A stretch of DNA of 26,096 nt from Bacteroidales bacterium UBA3754 (GTDB taxonomy: Bacteria > Bacteroidota > Bacteroidia > Bacteroidales > UBA1715), in assembly GCA_002371705.1 (NCBI GenBank), contig DFGI01000067.1:1-26096 (forward strand), given 5' to 3'. The notes under the pieces are model-generated. The model was not told where the DNA came from. It did not search any database and saw only the letters and a list, made by a program, of their open reading frames with translations. The translations under genes were made by a program, and so were the position numbers. Each line of letters begins with the position of its first letter. Within the stretch, counting starts at the first letter, position 1. Below, piece after piece: positions 8,280 through 16,560 of this stretch.

Positions 8280-9026
8280 TTAAAAATCAGTAAACGTTAA
8301 TTTACAACGGTTTAGCGATGTTCCTTCAAAGTTTCGTATATCAAATGCATATACGTTATCGCCCAACTGTTCCATATTTATCGTAACAGTTTCGCCGTAG
8401 CGGCATTCCTTCACATAATTGATTTCGAATTCCGAGATGAATTTTTTCTGGAACATTTCAAGCGGAATCGTGTCTAAAACCCACGAAACATAGCGGAAAC
8501 TGTTCACGTGCATATTACAGTCTATGTCGCTATACGTAACCTTGCGGGTAGCCACAACTTTTTCGTTCGTCAACAGATGGACTTTTTCCGGGCTTCGGAT
8601 TGAAAGATGTTTGTTGCAAATAGATTTTTCGTAATTCGAATCTGACAGCACATCCTGCATATTCACAGCCTGCCGTGTGTTGAAATTTATCAACGTAAAA
8701 ATCGAGGAAATCTCAACAACATTATCTCCTTTTGAGTCTTCAATCACACAATTTCGCTGGGTTGTGAGTTTATTCCAATTTTCAATCCACGTGGTTGCTT
8801 TCAATTTTTCAAATGCGGCAGGATAACTCTTCACATCTATCAAAATCCGCAACGCTACCCACGCATAGCCTTGTTTCCGGAGCGCCTCCATTCCAAATCC
8901 TTTTCGTTCGGAATCAAGTCCAGCGATATTCATAAATATATTACCGATGCTTTCCAATGTCGAACGCATTGAAAAATCAGTGTCCCGCATCAATACCGTA
9001 TATTTGAGAGAGGTTTTCTTTTTCAT
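8280..9026 (-). CDS. Acyl-ACP thioesterase (double hotdog)
   Basis: Predicted to hydrolyse acyl-acyl carrier protein, releasing free fatty acids in the cytoplasm. The 248 residues form two hotdog repeats. The first begins near YTVLMRDTDFS (9-19). The second carries D169-x-N171-x-H173-VN (in DIDCNMHVNSFRY), which matches the conserved Asn/His signature of plant and bacterial Fat-type thioesterases. I chose the ATG at 9026 (MKKKTSLKY). The in-frame ATG at 9068 lies upstream of a TATTTTTG -7 box at 9054-9047 and inside a terminator hairpin, so it cannot be used by that promoter. It is co-transcribed with rsmA. 4-hydroxybenzoyl-CoA-type thioesterases share the fold but are about half this length. 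Confidence 0.85.
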   Translation of the reverse strand: MKKKTSLKYTVLMRDTDFSMRSTLESIGNIFMNIAGLDSERKGFGMEALRKQGYAWVALRILIDVKSYPAAFEKLKATTWIENWNKLTTQRNCVIEDSKGDNVVEISSIFTLINFNTRQAVNMQDVLSDSNYEKSICNKHLSIRSPEKVHLLTNEKVVATRKVTYSDIDCNMHVNSFRYVSWVLDTIPLEMFQKKFISEFEINYVKECRYGETVTINMEQLGDNVYAFDIRNFEGTSLNRCKLTFTDF

Positions 9027-9046
9027 CTTCACACAGATTTCTTTTT

Positions 9047-9054
9047 CAAAAATA
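9047..9054 (-). promoter_or_regulatory. -7 box for the thioesterase-rsmA operon
   Basis: On the minus strand this reads TATTTTTG and ends 20 bases before the ATG at 9026. It follows the T-tract of the upstream terminator with one base between, so any -33 region lies inside that hairpin. No TTG is visible there. Confidence 0.55.
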
Positions 9055-9055
9055 C

Positions 9056-9094
9056 AAAAAAAAAGCATTCACGCAGTGTAAGAATGCTTTTTTT
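9056..9094 (-). terminator. Rho-independent terminator of the SDR-ALDH operon
   Basis: GCATTC (9065-9070) pairs with GAATGC (9082-9087) around an 11-base loop. The stem is flanked by nine A residues on the left and seven T residues on the right, so it can extend by A-T pairs and has a T-tract on either strand. It lies 41 bases past the aldehyde dehydrogenase stop. Confidence 0.85.
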
Positions 9095-9135
9095 GCCCCA
9101 ATATCGTCAAAATCGTATATAATCCGACAAAATTA

Positions 9136-10530
9136 TTATAAAATCGACTTCACAACTTTAAACAAATTATATGGCATATAGCGGAACGGAAGGTCGAATG
9201 CTGTTGGCGTAACCACAATGGAACGACGGTGCGTAAATGCTTCAAAACTTTCCTTCCCGTGATAATGCCCCATTCCCGAATTGCCTACGCCGCCAAACGG
9301 AATGTTCGGATTCACAATGTGCATAATGGTGTCGTTTATGCAGCCACCACCCGACGATGTGCCGGCAATCGCTTTCCAACCATCCTTTTCTTTACCGAAA
9401 TAATAAAACGCAAGCGGTTTTTCCCGTTTGTTAATGAAAGCCACAACTTGTTGTAAGAAAGATTGTCGCTCCGTTTCTGTAATTGTAACCACAGGAAACA
9501 ACGGACCAAAAATTTCCTCCGTCATAATTTTTGAATCCATAGCCATATTTTCAATCAGCGTTGGTTCTATAAACCGTGACTGCGCATCGGTTTTTCCACC
9601 GCAAATTATTGTTCCTTCCGAAAGATAGCCTGTCACACGTTCAAAGGCTTTGTCGCTCACAATCCGCACATAATGTTTGCTTTCTGCAATCGAATCGCCA
9701 TACAATTCCTTCAGGCTTTCCTGAAACGTTTTTACAAATGCATCTTTCACGTCGCTGTGAATCAAAATATAATCGGGAGCTATGCAGGTTTGACCAGAAT
9801 TCAAGGCTTTTCCCCATGCTATGCGTTTTGCGGCGGTTTTAATATCGGCAGATTTATCAATAATGCACGGCGATTTTCCGCCAAGTTCCAACACAAGCGG
9901 CGTAAGATTCTCGGCAGCGGCTTTCATCACCGTGCGAGCCAAAGCCGGGCTTCCCGTGAAGAAAATCAAATCAAATTTCTGTTTGAACAAATAACCATTC
10001 ACATCTCGATTTCCTTGAACTACAGCAATATACGATTCGTCAAAGGTTTCCGAAATCATGGATTCTATTGCTTCTGAAACATTCGGCACATACGGCGATG
10101 GTTTCAAAACAGCCGTACATCCTGCCGAAATGGCGCCCACAAGCGGATTCAACAACAATTGGATTGGATAGTTCCACGGCGAAACTATCAACGCGGTGCC
10201 AAGCGGTTCTTTCACAATGTAACTTTTTGAGCCAAAGATTGTTATAGGAGATTGACATCGTTCTTTCTTTGCCCAGTGTTTTACCGATTTGATATGTTCG
10301 CGGATTTCCCCTTTCACAATGGATATTTCGGTAAGAAACGCCTCCTCATACGATTTGTGCAAATCCTTCCACACTGCATCGGCAAGTGCGCCCTCCCAGC
10401 GTTCAATAGCAACAAGGAGTTTCTGCAACATTTCAATGCGGTATTTCACCTCCTTTGTCTTGTCCTGCAAAAAAAATGATTTCTGTTTTGCAAGAATTTC
10501 ATCAATTCGTTCTACTGTTGTATTTTCCAT
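9136..10530 (-). CDS. NAD(P)+-dependent aldehyde dehydrogenase (class 3-like)
   Basis: Oxidises an aldehyde to the carboxylic acid with NAD(P)+. All core residues are present: N120 in the PWNYP segment, K143 in KPSP, G193 in FTGS, general base E215 in LELGGKSP, and nucleophile C249 in NSGQTCIAPD, followed further on by EEIFGP. At 464 residues without an extra N-terminal arm, it resembles the fatty/aromatic (ALDH3-like) branch. I started it at the ATG at 10530 (MENTTVERID), one base after the SDR stop. An in-frame ATG at 10587 would overlap the SDR gene and adds unrelated residues. With the SDR it makes a natural alcohol-to-aldehyde-to-acid pair, but the substrate is unknown. It ends at the terminator at 9094-9056. 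Confidence 0.92.
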   Translation of the reverse strand: MENTTVERIDEILAKQKSFFLQDKTKEVKYRIEMLQKLLVAIERWEGALADAVWKDLHKSYEEAFLTEISIVKGEIREHIKSVKHWAKKERCQSPITIFGSKSYIVKEPLGTALIVSPWNYPIQLLLNPLVGAISAGCTAVLKPSPYVPNVSEAIESMISETFDESYIAVVQGNRDVNGYLFKQKFDLIFFTGSPALARTVMKAAAENLTPLVLELGGKSPCIIDKSADIKTAAKRIAWGKALNSGQTCIAPDYILIHSDVKDAFVKTFQESLKELYGDSIAESKHYVRIVSDKAFERVTGYLSEGTIICGGKTDAQSRFIEPTLIENMAMDSKIMTEEIFGPLFPVVTITETERQSFLQQVVAFINKREKPLAFYYFGKEKDGWKAIAGTSSGGGCINDTIMHIVNPNIPFGGVGNSGMGHYHGKESFEAFTHRRSIVVTPTAFDLPFRYMPYNLFKVVKSIL

Positions 10531-10531
10531 A

Positions 10532-11338
10532 TTATTTTCTTCCTGTAAAGTGATCCATTGTGTGATAAATGCCAAACAATTCGCCAAAGAACCAATCGAA
10601 TACTTTTGTCGGCAACAAACCTTCCATCAAACGAATGAAGTGGAAACTCCACGGAATTCCCTTAAAATCAACGTTTTTCTCGATTGCCTTCACGATTTTC
10701 GCAGCTGTTTTTTCTGGGTCGAGAATTGGAAAAATTTTCGAAGAAACGCCATCGAACATACCTGTATTAATATAGTATGGCGCTACCGTCGTGATATGCA
10801 CGTTCTTCTTCATATTTTGCAGTTCAATCCGCACGGAATCCGACCAACCAATAACCGCCCATTTACTTGCCGCATAAATGCTCATTTTCGGATTCGAAAG
10901 CATTCCGGCCGCCGAAGCGATTGTGCAAATATGTCCTTTGTCGCGGGCAATCATGTCGGAAATAAACGCATGAGCCACGTACATTGGCGCAATGGCGTTG
11001 ATTGTCATTGTGCGGTCAATGTCGGTTATTGTGTTTTTGTCGAACGTGTTATTGCTGGTAACCACGCCGGCACATTGAATTAATATGTCAATGTCGCCAC
11101 ATTCTGATTTAGTTTTTTCATAAGCCGCCAACACTGCTTCGTTCGACGAAACATCTACTTTGAAACCTAAGGCTTTGCCATACTTATTGTGCTCAGCCAC
11201 AACAGTTTCGATGTTTTTTTCATTAATATCCCAAATCACAACTTGCTTTGCGCCTTTTTCAAGCGCCATACGACCCATAATTTTGCCAATTCCCGATGCA
11301 CCACCAGTTATCAGCACGGAATTTCCTTCAATTTTCAT
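10532..11338 (-). CDS. Short-chain dehydrogenase/reductase
   Basis: A classical-type SDR oxidoreductase acting on an alcohol or carbonyl substrate. It has the cofactor loop TGGASGIG at 11-18, N114, and the catalytic S142-Y155-K159 triad (YAASK). D37 at the end of strand 2 suggests NAD(H) preference. The usual NNAG segment reads QCAG (88-91), a mild variant. The 268 residues include about 25 C-terminal residues with an aromatic, hydrophobic character (VFDWFFGELFGIYH), perhaps membrane-associated or lipid-substrate binding. It is the first gene of a two-gene operon with the aldehyde dehydrogenase and has its own promoter at 11395-11362. A fatty alcohol or similar hydrophobic substrate would fit both genes, but that is inference. 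Confidence 0.92.
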   Translation of the reverse strand: MKIEGNSVLITGGASGIGKIMGRMALEKGAKQVVIWDINEKNIETVVAEHNKYGKALGFKVDVSSNEAVLAAYEKTKSECGDIDILIQCAGVVTSNNTFDKNTITDIDRTMTINAIAPMYVAHAFISDMIARDKGHICTIASAAGMLSNPKMSIYAASKWAVIGWSDSVRIELQNMKKNVHITTVAPYYINTGMFDGVSSKIFPILDPEKTAAKIVKAIEKNVDFKGIPWSFHFIRLMEGLLPTKVFDWFFGELFGIYHTMDHFTGRK

Positions 11339-11361
11339 AGTTACTAATTTTAAAATCTACG

Positions 11362-11395
11362 CAAAGGTAAAATCCACACTGCACTTATCCTTCAA
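11362..11395 (-). promoter_or_regulatory. Promoter of the SDR-ALDH operon
   Basis: The minus strand has TACCTTTG (11369-11362) matching the -7 consensus, 23 bases after a TTG (11395-11393). It ends 23 bases before the SDR start codon. Confidence 0.55.
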
Positions 11396-11416
11396 AATGT
11401 GACATTCTACACGTTT

Positions 11417-11456
11417 TTGGGACGAAATATCCAAATAATTGGCAAAATATAGCCAA
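11417..11456. promoter_or_regulatory. Paired inverted-repeat operator candidate
   Basis: Two copies of TTGG-N10-CCAA lie here: 11417-11434 and 11439-11456. They start 22 bases apart, about two helical turns. The second extends to TTGGC-N8-GCCAA. They sit in the 270-base gap between the divergent SDR operon and ackA, upstream of the SDR promoter, so they are placed to affect either side. The rest of the gap shows no gene. For ackA only a weak TATTTTG (11553-11559) is visible as a possible -7 element. Confidence 0.4.
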
Positions 11457-11608
11457 AATGTGGTGAAATCACAGAAAAAAATACGGTCTTTGGGGTGAAT
11501 GACACACCGATTATTATACATATTCATCTAAAAATTCAATGCTGACGCCATCTATTTTGAAATTCAATAATTTTTTATGAAATTTGCAAGAAACAAATTC
11601 TATTTAAT

Positions 11609-12802
11609 ATGAAAATTTTAGTCCTAAACTGCGGTAGTTCATCAATCAAATACCAACTGTTGGAAATGCCACAGGAAACTGTGGTCGCTTCGGGTATTGT
11701 GGAACGTATCGGTGAAAAAGTAAGCACGTTGAAAATTGAAATCAACGGCAAAAAAGAAGTTTTTGAAGAACCAGTTGACAATCACGAAGTTGGCGTGGAG
11801 AAAGTTATCGCTCTCCTACTTGCTCCCGAACGTAACATTATTCAAGACAAAAACGACATTGTTGCTGTCGGTCATAGAATCGTCCACGGTGGTGAATATT
11901 TCAACAAAAGCGAACTGCTCACACCTGACGCAATTCAAAAAATAGCAGAATGCAATAATTTTGCGCCACTTCATAATCCTGCAAACCTAAAAGGTATCAA
12001 AGCCGCTCAAGCAGCGTTGCCAAAGGCTGTTCACTGTGGCACGTTCGACACAGCGTTCCACCAGACAATGGAACCTGTCGCATTTATGTACGGTCTGCCC
12101 TACAAATACTACGAAAACAACAAAATCCGCCGTTACGGATTCCACGGCTCAAGCCACCGCTACGTTTCGCAAGAGGCGGCAAAAATGCTTGGCAAGCCAT
12201 ACGACAACTGCAAGACAATCGTGTGCCACTTGGGTAACGGTTCGTCAATCACAGCCGTTGTTAACGGAAAATCTGTTGATACGTCAATGGGCTTTACACC
12301 TCTCGAAGGCGTGATAATGGGTACTCGTGCGGGCAACGTCGATATGGGTGCCGCATTCCAGTTGATGCGTCAGGAAGGTTTGTCGATTGACGAGATGGAC
12401 AACATTGTAAACAAACAAAGCGGTTTGAAAGGCATTGCAGGCGTTTCCGACATGCGTGACTTGCAATCCATGGCACAAAGCGGCGACAAGAAAGCAAAAC
12501 TTGCAAAAGACATGCTTACGTTGAGCATCAAGAAATACGTAGGTGCGTATCTTGCCGAAATCGGCGGTGCCGACTGTATTGCGTTTGCCGGCGGAATTGG
12601 TGAACACGACGGCGATGTGCGTAAAAACGTGCTTTCCGGTTTGGAATGTTTCGGCATAGAACTCGACGAAGCCGCTAACAGCAAGCAAGGCGATAGTTGG
12701 GTTATTTCAAAACCATCATCGAAAATCAAGGTTTTGGTCGTACAAACCAACGAGGAAATCGTAATTGCACGCGATACGTATGCAATTGTGAACGAGAAAT
12801 AA
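11609..12802 (+). CDS. ackA: Acetate kinase
   Basis: Converts acetyl phosphate and ADP to acetate and ATP, the last step of acetogenic fermentation, and can run in reverse. The family landmarks are all present: NCGSSS at 7-12 with N7, R90 in HRIVHGGE, D147 in FDTAFH, GFHGSSH at 177-183, CHLGNGSS at 206-213, R240 in GTRAGNVD, and TNEE ending at E383 near the C-terminus. At 397 residues it is full length. No phosphate acetyltransferase gene is adjacent, although pta and ackA are often paired. It stands alone between a divergent SDR operon and a shared bidirectional terminator. No Shine-Dalgarno motif is seen before the ATG. Confidence 0.97.
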   Translation: MKILVLNCGSSSIKYQLLEMPQETVVASGIVERIGEKVSTLKIEINGKKEVFEEPVDNHEVGVEKVIALLLAPERNIIQDKNDIVAVGHRIVHGGEYFNKSELLTPDAIQKIAECNNFAPLHNPANLKGIKAAQAALPKAVHCGTFDTAFHQTMEPVAFMYGLPYKYYENNKIRRYGFHGSSHRYVSQEAAKMLGKPYDNCKTIVCHLGNGSSITAVVNGKSVDTSMGFTPLEGVIMGTRAGNVDMGAAFQLMRQEGLSIDEMDNIVNKQSGLKGIAGVSDMRDLQSMAQSGDKKAKLAKDMLTLSIKKYVGAYLAEIGGADCIAFAGGIGEHDGDVRKNVLSGLECFGIELDEAANSKQGDSWVISKPSSKIKVLVVQTNEEIVIARDTYAIVNEK

Positions 12803-12816
12803 TAAAACCTTATTCA

Positions 12817-12859
12817 TACAAAAAACTCCGTCAAGCAATGCTCGACGGAGTTTTTTGTA
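12817..12859. terminator. Bidirectional terminator between ackA and the DUF4139 gene
   Basis: A perfect 16-base inverted repeat (12817-12832 with 12844-12859) has an 11-base loop, a GC-rich core CTCCGTC/GACGGAG, and A- and T-tracts on either side. It serves both convergent genes: 14 bases after the ackA stop and 13 bases after the other stop. Confidence 0.92.
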
Positions 12860-12872
12860 CTGTTAAAAGAAT

Positions 12873-14468
12873 TTACTTCAAGTTCAGTGACATTGTCTTG
12901 GGATATGTCACTGTGTATGAAAGTTTTAGATTTTTTGTCTCCGACGGCTTCAAGTCAAGATTCCATGTTGCTATGTTCTTGTCGTCCAATGTGGCACCGT
13001 CGTACGACATATTTGAAACCGTAATGCTCGACGAGCCGGAAACTGGCAGATTGTCCAAAATTTCAATTTTCACGTTGGTTGACTTGTTGTTTCTCACAGA
13101 AATGTTCCACATAGCGGTTTGCTTGTAGTTCTTCCCTATCGTCGATTTCTTGTTAAACTCGTCCGACAACGTGCGTTCCACCATAATACCCTTGTCTTGT
13201 CCCAACGAGAGTTTCAGAGTATCAGTGGTTTGGGCTATATTCAGATAAGACGTTCCCACGTATTTTCCACCTAAATACAGCGTAACATCACCAGAAAGGA
13301 AGTTATATTTTGCGAAATCGGTGATTTTTGCCAGCAAATACGCATTTCTGTCAAGTTTTGGCACACAACGATACACGTATTCGGCAGGTAATTTATTGGT
13401 GTTTATTGTAAGCATTGCGTCGTTTTGCTGCGATTTCACGCTAAAAAGCTCATCAATGGCAAATTCTATTGTTGTCATTTTCTCATCGGTAGTTGTGCGT
13501 ATGCCTCGTGCGACGTTTGAAGAATAAGCCATTTTCGTTGCCGCTGCCGCTTCTTCCATCTCCATCTCCGTATAATCCATATCTACGGCTGCCATTTTCA
13601 TTGTTGCTTTAGAATAACGCACTTGTGGCTTCTGTTCACGTAAAATCCACTTGTTGAGCGTCGGCACAGTGCCGTTCAATGTCGGATTTCCCGTAGAGAG
13701 CGTCACTTTCACATTGTCCCAGTCGTAACCCGACGATTGATACACTTTTGCCTTGTACGCCACGGAAATGTCTTTGTTCACGTCTTCCACGCGAGCTTCG
13801 TAAAATGGTGTCCAATACGCACAATTCACATAATACGACATTCCCAACTTGATTGTCTGTGCCTTGTTTGACGAAACAGTTACAACCACCTCGCCTTTCG
13901 TGCGATTGCGGTACGGAGCAAGTTCCGAGTTGATTCCCGCCAATTCAGTGTTGAGTTCAGCGATAGATTTGTCGGTTTTGCGGATGTTTTCCTTCAGTTT
14001 CAGCATTTCCGACTGATAGAATTTCAGCACTTTGTCCAACTCCACCGTGCTCAGATTTGAATTTGCCCCTTTGATTTCACGGTTTGCGTTAAGAATCTCT
14101 ATCTCGTTGGCATACACGTCTTTAGTATATTTCAAGACAGCGATTTTGTCTTCCAAGTCCTGTTTGATTTTCGTCAAGCTGTCGCCTTTGGGCGTCTTGT
14201 CCTGCGTAACTCTGTACAACACATTATTTATTACGAAATCTCCCACTCCCTCCAACTGAATAGATTCCTCACTGATAGCGGTCGGGAGGTCGGTAAGCGT
14301 CACGGTGCTTACACCTGCGGGAATTTTTGCGTCAGCCACGCACGAAAGCGACGCACCGCTTAGATAAATTGTCACGTCCTTGATTTTCGTCGGAACTGTC
14401 ACGTTAGTAGCAAACGAATACTCTGCTACCAATAGCATTGATAGTAAAACAAAACCTAATTTTCTCAT
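12873..14468 (-). CDS. DUF4139 (MuiA-like) secreted envelope protein
   Basis: A secreted protein with a signal peptide MRKLGFVLLSMLLVAEYSFA, probably cleaved after residue 20, and no lipobox. Residues about 25-125 match the N-terminal DUF4140-like beta domain (VTIYLSGASLSCVADAKIPAG region). A helical coiled-coil insert covers about 85-175, and the rest is a beta-rich DUF4139 domain (GMSYYVNCAYWTPFYEARV and following). The family includes proteins named mucoidy inhibitor A, but its molecular role is unknown. At 531 residues it is complete. It is 37 bases downstream of the outer-membrane barrel gene with no clear promoter between, so the two are probably co-transcribed and act in the envelope. 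Confidence 0.85.
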   Translation of the reverse strand: MRKLGFVLLSMLLVAEYSFATNVTVPTKIKDVTIYLSGASLSCVADAKIPAGVSTVTLTDLPTAISEESIQLEGVGDFVINNVLYRVTQDKTPKGDSLTKIKQDLEDKIAVLKYTKDVYANEIEILNANREIKGANSNLSTVELDKVLKFYQSEMLKLKENIRKTDKSIAELNTELAGINSELAPYRNRTKGEVVVTVSSNKAQTIKLGMSYYVNCAYWTPFYEARVEDVNKDISVAYKAKVYQSSGYDWDNVKVTLSTGNPTLNGTVPTLNKWILREQKPQVRYSKATMKMAAVDMDYTEMEMEEAAAATKMAYSSNVARGIRTTTDEKMTTIEFAIDELFSVKSQQNDAMLTINTNKLPAEYVYRCVPKLDRNAYLLAKITDFAKYNFLSGDVTLYLGGKYVGTSYLNIAQTTDTLKLSLGQDKGIMVERTLSDEFNKKSTIGKNYKQTAMWNISVRNNKSTNVKIEILDNLPVSGSSSITVSNMSYDGATLDDKNIATWNLDLKPSETKNLKLSYTVTYPKTMSLNLK

Positions 14469-14505
14469 AAGTCGTTAATTTAGAATGTGTAACATAACCG
14501 AAAGA

Positions 14506-15222
14506 CTATTCGGCAGATTTTTTCTTACCGAAAGTCCATCCAAAACTCATACCAAGATTTGGTGTAAAATAAAATTTATCAGCCTTCACGCCGAAACCAA
14601 GTCCAGTTTCCATTTCCACAGTAAAACCACCAGCAATACTTGCTTTGCCGAAAAACGAAATATCACAAAGATGTTCCACCATATCCTCTATTTTGTAGAT
14701 TTCATCTTTTGTTACCACATAGTCGTCATTTTCTTTATAGTATTCAAGTGGTTGACCATCATATCGATACGTACTTTTATCTATTAATTTGTTGTATTCT
14801 TTTGAATATGTTGTCACATGATTTTTTCCAACAAAATCCCAATATTTATACGCCAAACTCAAACCATATTGCAACAAGCAGGATTCGCTCGCTTTCTTAA
14901 AATAAAAGCGAGGTTCAACCAATGCATACAAACCGCCTGGAACGCACGGCAACTGTGCCTCGTTAAACAAAATTCGCGTGCCGAGCACGGTACCCACTCC
15001 TACTTTCAATGAAAATTGAGGGACTATATTGCATTCATAGTTAATATTCGCAGTTCCCGTAGCAAATTGCAAAGCATTTACTGAGATATAATGACGATAC
15101 GATGATAAACATTTCGTAGGCGTTATCGCAGTTGTGTCATATTGTATTTCCTGAGAAAATAACAACAATGAACTAATTAATAGACAAACAGTTACAACCG
15201 ATGATTTAAACAAATTCTTCAT
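14506..15222 (-). CDS. Putative outer-membrane beta-barrel protein
   Basis: A 238-residue exported protein with a clear signal peptide (MKNLFKSSVVTVCLLISSLLLFSQ, residues 1-24). The mature part has alternating hydrophobic and polar strands rich in Gly and aromatic residues (FSLKVGVGTVLGTRI, YALVEPRFYF, GLSLAYKYWDF, GMSFGWTFG), as expected for a small barrel in the outer membrane. I do not recognise a named family with certainty. Its N-terminal and strand pattern resembles the loosely defined barrel families common in Bacteroidota. It has a Shine-Dalgarno motif AAAGGAG 7 bases before the ATG, which is uncommon here, and its own -7 box. It is probably the first gene of an operon with the DUF4139 protein. 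Confidence 0.65.
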   Translation of the reverse strand: MKNLFKSSVVTVCLLISSLLLFSQEIQYDTTAITPTKCLSSYRHYISVNALQFATGTANINYECNIVPQFSLKVGVGTVLGTRILFNEAQLPCVPGGLYALVEPRFYFKKASESCLLQYGLSLAYKYWDFVGKNHVTTYSKEYNKLIDKSTYRYDGQPLEYYKENDDYVVTKDEIYKIEDMVEHLCDISFFGKASIAGGFTVEMETGLGFGVKADKFYFTPNLGMSFGWTFGKKKSAE

Positions 15223-15229
15223 ACTATTT

Positions 15230-15252
15230 CTCCTTTTGTTTTAACAAAAATA
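15230..15252 (-). promoter_or_regulatory. -7 box and Shine-Dalgarno of the barrel gene
   Basis: On the minus strand TATTTTTG (15252-15245) fits TAnnTTTG, and AAAGGAG (15236-15230) lies 7 bases before the ATG. No good -33 TTG was found. Confidence 0.5.
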
Positions 15253-15302
15253 AAAAATACATAATATTATTGTAAAGAATGTTAAAAATATGTGGTGGTT
15301 TG

Positions 15303-15336
15303 TTGAAAAACTTTTCGAAAAAAATTAATACCTTTG
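15303..15336 (+). promoter_or_regulatory. Promoter of the GH5 gene
   Basis: TACCTTTG (15329-15336) fits the -7 consensus and is preceded by TTG (15303-15305) at 23 bases. It lies downstream of an in-frame ATG at 15279, so it rules out that longer start and supports the ATG at 15372. Confidence 0.55.
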
Positions 15337-15371
15337 AAATCAAATCAATTATTAAAACAAAAATCTATAGT

Positions 15372-16487
15372 ATGAAAAAAGTAAAACTATTACTCGCAAG
15401 TATTCTCGGCGTACTTTTGGTTTCGTGCGGGAACAACAAGACAACGCAAAAAGAACAATCTGAATGTCAAGGATTTAAGTTAGGAACTGGCGTGAATGTG
15501 AGCCATTGGCTTTCGCAGTCGGACCGCCGTGGCGAAGAACGAGCAAAACAAATCACGAAAGCGGACTTTGATTCAATTGCTTCGATGGGTTTTGAACATG
15601 TGCGCCTGCCGATAGACGAAGTGCAGTTTTATGACGAAAACCTAAACCGTGACGAAGAAGCGTTCGCATTGCTGAAAAATGCAATAGACTGGACGTTGGA
15701 AAACAACATGAACATTATTGTTGACCTCCACATTACTCGTGCGCATTATTTCCTTACGGAAAACGAAAACACGCTTTTCACCAAAACTGAAGCTCAGGAC
15801 CAAATGGTTGCAATTTGGAAAGACTTGCAAAAATTCTTGAAATCATACCCTACCGACAGAGTTGCTTACGAACTTTTGAATGAGGCTGTCGCACCTACCC
15901 ACGAGGCGTTGAATCAACTGGAAGGCCGATTGATTGCGGCAATCCGTGAGGAAGAACCAAACCGTTATATTGTTGTCGGTTCCAACTGGGCTCAATCGGT
16001 TGAAACTATGCAATATCTGCAAGTTCCTGAAAATGATACCCATCTCATTATCAGTTTCCACTACTATAATCCGCTATTTGTAACACATTATGGCGCTCCA
16101 TGGACAATTTACAAGGATTGTAAGGAAAACATAACCTATCCGGGTAATTTGCTTGCCGATACATCGTTCTATGCTGGCAAAGATGAAAAGACTGTTCAGG
16201 AATACCGTACACAAAGTGGTGTTTGGGACAAAGAAAAAATGTTTTCACAGATTAAAAAGGCCGTTGACAGAGGAAAAGAACTCGGATTACAGGTTTACTG
16301 CGGCGAATTTGGCGCATATCCGAATTTTGTGAATAAAGAATCACGATTGAACTGGTACAAAGATATGGCGACGATATTCAAGGAAAATAATATTGCCAAC
16401 GCTCACTGGTGTTACAAAGGCGATTTTCCGATTGTTGACGAAAATCTGATACCAAACGAGATTCCAGCGATATTGTTGGGCAAATAA
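15372..16487 (+). CDS. GH5-family glycoside hydrolase lipoprotein
   Basis: A surface or periplasmic beta-glycan hydrolase. The start at 15372 gives a lipoprotein signal with lipobox LVSC and lipidated C19, and it lies downstream of the promoter. The (beta/alpha)8 fold shows GTGVNVSHWL at 38-47, HVRLPID at 76-82, VDLH at 117-120, acid/base E171 in LLNEAV, FHYYNP around 229-234, and nucleophile E312 in YCGEFG. This is the GH5 arrangement of two glutamates on strands 4 and 7. The 371 residues hold one catalytic domain and no carbohydrate-binding module. Endo-beta-1,4-glucanase is the commonest activity in this part of GH5, but mannanase, xyloglucanase or another beta-glucanase cannot be excluded. 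A GH9 enzyme lies 1.5 kb downstream. Confidence 0.88.
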   Translation: MKKVKLLLASILGVLLVSCGNNKTTQKEQSECQGFKLGTGVNVSHWLSQSDRRGEERAKQITKADFDSIASMGFEHVRLPIDEVQFYDENLNRDEEAFALLKNAIDWTLENNMNIIVDLHITRAHYFLTENENTLFTKTEAQDQMVAIWKDLQKFLKSYPTDRVAYELLNEAVAPTHEALNQLEGRLIAAIREEEPNRYIVVGSNWAQSVETMQYLQVPENDTHLIISFHYYNPLFVTHYGAPWTIYKDCKENITYPGNLLADTSFYAGKDEKTVQEYRTQSGVWDKEKMFSQIKKAVDRGKELGLQVYCGEFGAYPNFVNKESRLNWYKDMATIFKENNIANAHWCYKGDFPIVDENLIPNEIPAILLGK

Positions 16488-16509
16488 CCATCATTTTTTG
16501 AAACTATAG

Positions 16510-16539
16510 AAAAGGCTACCACACGGTAGCCTTTTTTTT
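16510..16539. terminator. Bidirectional terminator between GH5 gene and mtaB
   Basis: GGCTACC (16514-16520) pairs with GGTAGCC (16525-16531) around a 4-base loop. Eight T residues follow on the right and four A residues precede on the left. It ends the GH5 transcript and could also serve convergent mtaB, whose stop is 21 bases away. Confidence 0.9.
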
Positions 16540-16560
16540 ACCAAGATATGACACAGTATG

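Noticed and set aside
10289..11083. A 264-codon open frame on the plus strand
   Set aside because: It lies antisense to the aldehyde dehydrogenase and SDR genes, both of which have complete catalytic motifs. Its translation has no recognisable domain and is rich in Cys, Arg and His as antisense frames often are.
15279..15371. A 31-residue N-terminal extension of the GH5 protein
   Set aside because: It would bury the lipoprotein signal and contains the -7 box, so it is leader or promoter DNA.
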